Positions 57,858 to 64,000 of a DNA stretch of 64,000 bases are shown here, piece after piece. The notes below the pieces were generated by a model that had not been told where the DNA came from, ran no database searches, and saw nothing but the letters and a program-made list of their open reading frames with translations. Position 1 is the first letter of the stretch. Each line of letters opens with the position of its first letter. Location: the NCBI RefSeq assembly GCF_018873765.1, contig NC_057926.1, forward strand, positions 37,308,946-37,372,945, in the 5' to 3' direction. The DNA comes from Telopea speciosissima (Eukaryota; Streptophyta; Magnoliopsida; Proteales; Proteaceae). Both the position numbers and the translations under genes were made by a program.

Positions 57858-58701
57858 AAATCCTCTGAATATTAATAAGCCACTTGGCACTGCTCCCAAT
57901 CGATGGATTCTTCCATCTTTGAATCTGGGCCGTTAGATCGTGAATCGCACGATCTAAACCATCCAAACACATAACAGCATGATCAATTTGAACCTAGTCG
58001 TTGATCAATTTTGAACCTAGTAACATCCGTTGATTCATCGATTCAAATCGACCACTTGATCAAAACCGGTCAGAAATATAAGCATCATAAGCTGCAATTG
58101 ATCACTAACGCCTGCCCACTACGCTGCGCGTGCGTGCTCACGGACGAAAGACCTCGCCATACACAGCTCGACATACACCGTAGCATCCTTTTGTTTAATA
58201 ACTTAAACTATAGATAGGGCTATATTAAATATACCAAAGTATATACTCCTACGTTTCCAATGTGGGACTATTCCCAACACCATTATGTTGAGAATCTCCA
58301 ACATTTTCAACATGTATGAAAGCTAACATCTAGTTATTACAGGGATTTAGATCAGGGGATGGATGTTGAATGGCAGGTCTGATTGGATGGACCCTAATAC
58401 GGGTGGTTTCCTTAATGAATAATGAGTTCCAGTTCAGAGCCTTAAAGTATAAAATATAAAGTAAGCTTATTTACAGTTGGACCTTATTATGAGAGAGATT
58501 CAATTATACTTTGTTTTAGTGTTACTCTTTACTCCCCCATCTATATAAAAGAAGCAATGTTTATCATTGACAAATTGTGTTTGATGCAATGGCATTGGAT
58601 CAAACGACTGAGATGCGTTACGTTCCATCCGATTATAATTATACCTAGCTATAAGATTTGATTATACCTTTTTTTTTTTTTGATAAGTTGATTAGATTAT
58701 A
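57858..58701. other. No gene; possible old LTR-like scrap
   Basis: The text TACGTTTCCAATGTGGGACT at about 58250 resembles LTR-type sequence, but there is no partner copy or border. Otherwise AT-rich. Confidence 0.3.
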
Positions 58702-59109
58702 GGGAAAATTACATGATTAGCTACTTTTGGGTTTTCATTTATAAAACTGTTCACCCTATATTTGAGTTAACAAAAATAGACAAAAATAGGTTAAGGTTTA
58801 CAAAACTGGATAAAATAGTGTCTCTCCCTCAAATATTTTTACCCCTGTCATTGCCTTCTCGCCCAGGCATCCTTCGTTCTATGCAACCCTACCCTTGTCC
58901 TAGCCACCATTCTCTGTTACCCCAAATAACAGAGGAAAAAAAAAAAAAAAGAGATTTTTTCAGAGGGGATCTGCCGAGGAAGGAAGAAGAGTCACTATTT
59001 TGTCTAATTTTGTAAAACTAATTGTTTTTGTTTATTTTTGTTAACTCAAACATAGGGTGAATAATTTGATAAATAAAAACTCAAAAATAACTAATCATGT
59101 AATTTTCCC
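58702..59109. mobile_element. Small MULE-type MITE
   Basis: The tips are GGGAAAATTACATGATTAG on both strands, with arms of about 100 bp (shared TTGAGTTAACAAAAATA). The 9-bp flanks are TAGATTATA (58693-58701) and TGGATTATA (59110-59118), eight of nine identical. Noncoding core with an A-run. Confidence 0.75.
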
Positions 59110-61726
59110 TGGATTATACCTGGTTAGAGTGAACATCATTTTCCCTGTAATATAACATCCAATGATAACCCTTTGACTCAATCTCCATCTTAGGAAAAGA
59201 CAAGAAGTCCACTACATGGTGAGTTGGCGTTCATGGAAAGCAAATAATGGATATGATTTCTACCCGGAGAAAAAAAACAAAAGGGGGATATGATCTTTTT
59301 ATTTTTTCTGTCAAGGGATGCTTCTCAGGTCCCACTTCCCACATCATCTTCACTATTTTCCTCATGCCTTTCCAATTTCAATGTCAGAAAATTAATTAAT
59401 AAATAAATAAAAGGAAAAAAAATTCCAAATTAAGTAAGCTTGATGTAAGTCATGGGCTAGGGTTTTCCTTTCCAAAAAATCAAATAAATCGTTATTAAAG
59501 GATTTCAAATAATGAAAAAAAGAGAGCCATTTATTAAATGGTTATACAGTTCCTCAAGATTTTCATAAACAATGTCATACCAAAAAACCTATTTTTATAA
59601 CAAAAAATCATAAATAATTATTTAATATAAATATATTATGGGGCGATGTTCTCTACTTGAGAGTGCACAAGGGCATAGGAAAAATTTTTGGAATAGAAAA
59701 TTTTGTTCCAAGGCAGAAGAATAGCTTGGTTGACTCTTTAACAAAGAAGGCTCTATCGGTAATGTGTACAATGGTGTGGTCCATTTCTGATCCATGACTT
59801 CTTGAGTTATGTATTTTCTAGTCACGAACTTACATGTTAGAAATAAATAAAATTCATCTTATTAAACAAAAAAAAACTTTTTTGAATAAGACGATATTAA
59901 CACAGGGTTGGACTAGGGAGTGGATGGATAGAATAAGATAGCAGGGTTTAAAAATACGGATTCGGGATCCATAACCCTAGATTTCATTTTTAGGATTTGT
60001 CAAAAATAATATATGTTCTCTCTTTGTTATGTCGTTGGTCTGGTGTGAAGCTTTTCTTCTTAGGAGTACACTTTCTGGGAAAAGCTTCCAAACAAAGTAG
60101 TCTTTTATGGTTGCTTTTGTTTAGCGTATTTGCTTTGAAAGAAAGAGGTTGTTAATGAAAATGAGCGAATCTTAACCCCTTTCTATGGTTTAAGTTTCTT
60201 CTAATTCCTTGGCTTACGATTTTCAGTAATCGTCGCTTACATTCTTGTTTTTTTTCCGGCTTTAGGGTTCCCCTCATCGGTGGATCTGGTCGCCTTCCTC
60301 ATTTCCCACTTCTTCCCCTGTCACAACTCGCAAGCAACTAATACGAATTTGGAATCCGGCTTAAGAGTTTGTGAGTATGATCGTCTGAGAAGTCCGTATC
60401 ATCAATAAATTTTTTTTCTTTGGATCATCATCATCATCATCATCATCATCTATTTGGGAGGTTGGGTCCTTTGGGAAATGCAAACTTTGGATATGGATGA
60501 CATGGACGACATTGACATTTTGTGAACACGTAACAGTCTTAAAGAATTTAACTAAATAAAAAGGAAAAATCCACCTAAAGGGTTGTGCAAATGTTAGTAT
60601 TAAGACTATTAAGTATTGGAAGGGAAAAATAAACATATGTAAATGTGTTTGGGATATAAACATATATGTAGATGCTTAGGATTTTATACAAAGCCCTTGA
60701 ACTTGTTAATTAATTATGGGGTTTTTTAATTGTCAAATAATTTAATTTTGGTAATAACACAAAGGCACAATTAAAAGGTGTCGATTAATATGTGTATTAA
60801 AATCCTTTAGTGTCCTTTATATTAAACAAATTTTGAGAAAAATATAGGGGTATTACCCCCAAAAAAAAAAAAAAACAAGGGGCAATGTTCCCTATCCAGG
60901 TGTGTACGAGGATGCAGATTTCGCCTAGACACATTGGGGGACAGGGAAGTTATTTCGGTGATTTAGGGGGGGGGGGGGGCGGTCATTTCGCCCACCACAT
61001 GTGTCTGACGTATCCAACGTTCTCGGTGTAGAGAACATTTTTTTGAGGGAGCGCAGGGACCACGTGTGTGTGACAGCCAATGAGAACACACACTGACTTT
61101 TTAGGCGGGTGGCGAGATTTTCGCTTTTCATGGGGAGGATCATTTCACCCTTTCTGGGTGTCCCCTGTGTCTCCCACAAAATATTTTTCTCTTTAATTAT
61201 ATTTAAAAGATGTGATGTCTTAAATGTACTAATATCAAGATTTTTTTAAGCATCATAACATACCTTAAAAATGTATAAGGGATAAAAGGTTGCAGAACGT
61301 GGTTAAAAATTAGTTTACCGGACGTGGTCTCAGTCATTGAAGTCTGAACTCTGAACATAATGGTCTGAGTGTAAAATAAGATAAAAAAATTCATGATAAT
61401 AATTAAATAATTAAGAAAAGAGATAGTTATCCATGTAACAAACTTGAATAATTTTTTTAAATTCTAAACCATTTGTTCTCACTCAAAGTTGGGAGAGTGC
61501 ACCGTAATTTCTAGACTATACATGGTATATATATGATTGAATTAGACTTTGAAATTTGACAAGTAGCTAATCTAGAATATGTCCTCTCTATCCAACGGTG
61601 GGAATAGACATATCATCTATCCACATGGCAAAATAGATACCTTCTGGTGTGTAAAAAATAACAAGCCATTGTAACAATAATAATTCGCCTTAAAAAAACG
61701 ACTTGCATGTTGTTGTTAGTGCTTGC

Positions 61727-61762
<36 letters not shown>

Positions 61763-62997
61763 CCTCATTCCTCTCTAACCATGTGGCTCCCTTGTATACA
61801 AACTGGAATACACTTCTTCTCGTGTGTCCATTGACATGGCAGGTGAGATTCCAAAACACCAATAGCATGTCAATCCCTCCCCCAAATAATACAAAATATA
61901 ATAATCAAGTATAAAAATGGAAATAATGCAAGATAATTATGTTTGGGATTTTCTTATTGACATCCTGTCGGATGTCAAAAATTTGTAACTTTACTTTTTT
62001 TGCCCTGGTAATTTAACACATTTTTATATTGTCATTTCACATAAAAAGCACATTAAATATTGCAGAAATTAAAATGACTTTCAGTTGTTTACCCAAAAAA
62101 AACAAAGACATTCAGTATATTGATAACTTTTTTTGTTTACATTTGCATTAAATACTATATTAAATAACTTTTGAAAATAAGACACGAGGCAATGAAAAGG
62201 AGACGTCAAGTTCTAAACACAACTATAGAACCATAGAGGTGTCACTCATACACTCCCATTATACCGGAAAAAAAAAAAAAAAAAACTCATACACTCCCTT
62301 TATATAGGAGCAATGTAAGAAAGAATTTACACACTACAACCAATGAGGGGTTGGGAAATGATATCACCCATATAAGGCTCACATGCATGATCAGAATAAG
62401 AGTATGAAATGTAGTTTATAGTATCATTCCCTGGTGATATCGATCGTATCAAGATCAATACATCATTTATTTAAAATCAGAGACATAGCTAAGTACTGCA
62501 CCCATCGACTAATCTCCAAATAAGTCATGAATGCTTTGTGAGAGTGTCATAAAGTTTTTATTTTTCCATTCTATACTCTATTACTGTTTTTATTTTTATT
62601 TTTTTCGATTTTAAATTCTACAACTTGATGTTCTAGTCTTACTAAAATATTGTGTGGTACCAATTAAGTCTCTTAAACAACTTTGTAAGTGCTTTATTAA
62701 AAGTTGTTAAGTAGCAGGTTTAGAGTCATCATCACTCATATCAGTCATATGGATAGAATACCATCACCCAAGCCAGGAATATATAATGATAATATGTAAG
62801 AATTCCTTATGTCCAAAGGTCAAAAAACCTACAAAGCTGTTCAAGTAGGCTTCTTAGTAGTTTGTTTAAAAGAGATATGCCTAAAGGGAAAATGCTAGCC
62901 TGAGGATCGTCCGCATCCCAATCATTGGATTAGAAGGACCACCTGCAGATGTGGGGATCCACTGACTCTAACCTAACGAAATCTCTGTTATAATTAA
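59110..62997. other. Long intergenic stretch without a supported gene
   Basis: AT-rich DNA. A frame near 60060-60120 reads FWEKLPNKVVFYGCF, faintly like an L1 zf-RVT segment, too weak to call. An (ATC)n run is at 60423-60450, a G run at 60967-60979, and C-run plus (CT)n at 61726-61763. A diverged copy of the GTGGTCCCTACAT repeat lies at about 61040-61110. Confidence 0.4.
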
Positions 62998-63174
62998 GGG
63001 AGAAAGTTCTCTGTCCGGGAGTGTGGTCTACGCCAGCACTCACATGAGTCTATCTCTTTCCTCCCCATATGAAAAGATACTTTTGCCTTTTTGTTTTGAT
63101 GAGGAGAGAGATAGAGACATGTGAGTACGTAATTGCATAGGCTACACTCTCGGATGGAAAACGTACTACTTTCC
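62998..63174. mobile_element. Foldback MITE, copy 1 of a pair
   Basis: The left arm GGGAGAAAGTTCTCTGTCCG, then GGAGTGTGGTCTACGCCAGC, pairs with a right arm whose inverse reads GGAAAGTAGTACGTTTTCC and GAGAGTGTAGCCTATGC. The flanks TATAATTAA and ATCAATTAA match at seven of nine bases. Confidence 0.55.
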
Positions 63175-63262
63175 ATCAATTAATAATAAGAATACATATC
63201 TTCTCTAGACAATGGTAGAGGCTATAGAGATGAAGAACAATAATAATCCTTCTTAGGTAACA

Positions 63263-63432
63263 GGGAAGTAGTTTTCTGCCCGGGAGTATGGCCTACGCCA
63301 GCACTCCCATGTGTTTATCTCTCTCCTCCTCAAAACATGGGGGCAAAAATGTCTTTTCAAATGAGGAGGAGTGAGATAGACTCATAGGAGTGCTGGCATA
63401 GGCCACACTCCCGAAGAGAGAACTTTCTCCCC
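63263..63432. mobile_element. Foldback MITE, copy 2 of a pair
   Basis: The left arm GGGAAGTAGTTTTCTGCCCG, then GGAGTATGGCCTACGCCAGC, pairs with an inverted right arm GGGGAGAAAGTTCTCTCTTC, then GGGAGTGTGGCCTATGCC. Same family as 62998-63174, in the same orientation, 88 bp away. Confidence 0.6.
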
Positions 63433-63579
63433 AAAATAATTCTCACTTCTTTATAAGGTTGATTCACAATGTAAAATTCTCTCAACTCAATACAGAACAC
63501 GGATCAGACAAACATAGGAAGAACTGCAAGCTGTACAACTCTAGCCACTAACTAAAGTCAACAAAGAACACCACCTCTC

Positions 63580-63695
63580 TGAGTATGTACCATTCTATAT
63601 GCACTATTCTCTGCACGTGCACCATTCCATGTATACTAATATCTGTACAATATTTTGCACCAAATAGTGCTTCTTGTGCTACATCTCTCATAAAG
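63580..63695 (+). repeat. Dispersed repeat, copy 2
   Basis: Shares ATTCTATATGCACTATTC, GTGCACCATTCCATGTATAC and AATAGTGCTTC with 44855-44990. The remaining sequence to the window end is AG-rich (TCTTCAAG repeats at 63880-63960) and codes for nothing I recognise. Confidence 0.55.
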
Positions 63696-64000
63696 CACCC
63701 TCTTTGTACGTGTTGGGTTTTGTGTCTTTTATCTAAATTGATTGATGGGTTTAATCAACGGTCTAATGGGTTATTTATTAGGGTCTTCTAATGGGGAGGT
63801 AGAGAAATACTAAAGTACAGAAGAGTGGAAGAGGTAAGAGTCTTCCAAGCTTGTTGAAATCTTTAAGCGAAATAGAGTCGTCAAGAGTGGAGTCTTCAAG
63901 AGAATGGAGGAGATGAATTCTTCAAGAAAGTGTTTCTTCCAAGGGATGAAGTCTTTCAAGGATGGAAGATGAATCCTACTAAAAGAGAGAGCTATCTACC

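Noticed and set aside
1-64000. CRISPR arrays, operons, rRNA genes, plastid or mitochondrial insertions
   Set aside because: None seen; the repeats have no spacer structure and the gene style is plant nuclear throughout.

Overview
The window is nuclear DNA of a flowering plant, and most of it is transposon-rich accessory sequence. The evidence is plant-specific gene families with GT-AG introns (a TON1-recruiting-motif protein, mitochondrial Obg GTPase, ALG5, type 2 metallothionein, a CSLC-type glucan synthase fragment), a eukaryotic tRNA-Lys with internal A and B boxes, Mutator-like, hAT-like and PIF/Harbinger transposons, RTE and L1 LINEs, an Au-type SINE and many CT/GA microsatellites. The metallothionein is of eudicot or magnoliid type; I cannot name the species.

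Layout. 1-2231: a signal-peptide-like exon of unknown identity, followed by a Mutator-like element (Pack-MULE) that has captured a piece of a CSLC gene. 2862-8271: a TRM/DUF4378 gene, largely complete but with three reading-frame breaks. 10830-22110: a chain of PIF/Harbinger elements. Two long copies lie tail to tail as a giant inverted repeat (10952-16207 plus, 16208-21844 minus), with other related termini abutting their heads. Each long copy carries a Myb/SANT-like ORF1, a DDE transposase and an additional GRF zinc-finger gene. 23395-25852: a decayed mitochondrial Obg (OBGM) gene. 28093-40962: a decayed ALG5 gene on the minus strand. Its third intron is swollen by an RTE LINE that was itself hit by two L1 LINEs, and by a solo LTR. 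41100-41172: tRNA-Lys(CTT).

41700-49130: an L1 tail, hAT and MULE elements (one MULE holds the first exon of a GT17 glycosyltransferase gene), an ERF-repressor fragment and, in the middle, an intact three-exon metallothionein gene (46249-46722). 49130-64000: no convincing gene. This stretch holds non-autonomous hAT and MULE elements with readable target-site duplications, foldback MITEs, an almost perfect 58-bp-arm hairpin (56958-57080), L1 scraps and simple repeats.

The main biological reading is a decaying gene segment. Three low-copy housekeeping genes (TRM-like, OBGM, ALG5) all carry frame breaks or stops, while transposons accumulated around and inside them. This fits a fractionating duplicate segment whose partner copies are elsewhere. 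The metallothionein and the tRNA look functional. Splice sites, element borders and target duplications were read by eye and no alignment was run.
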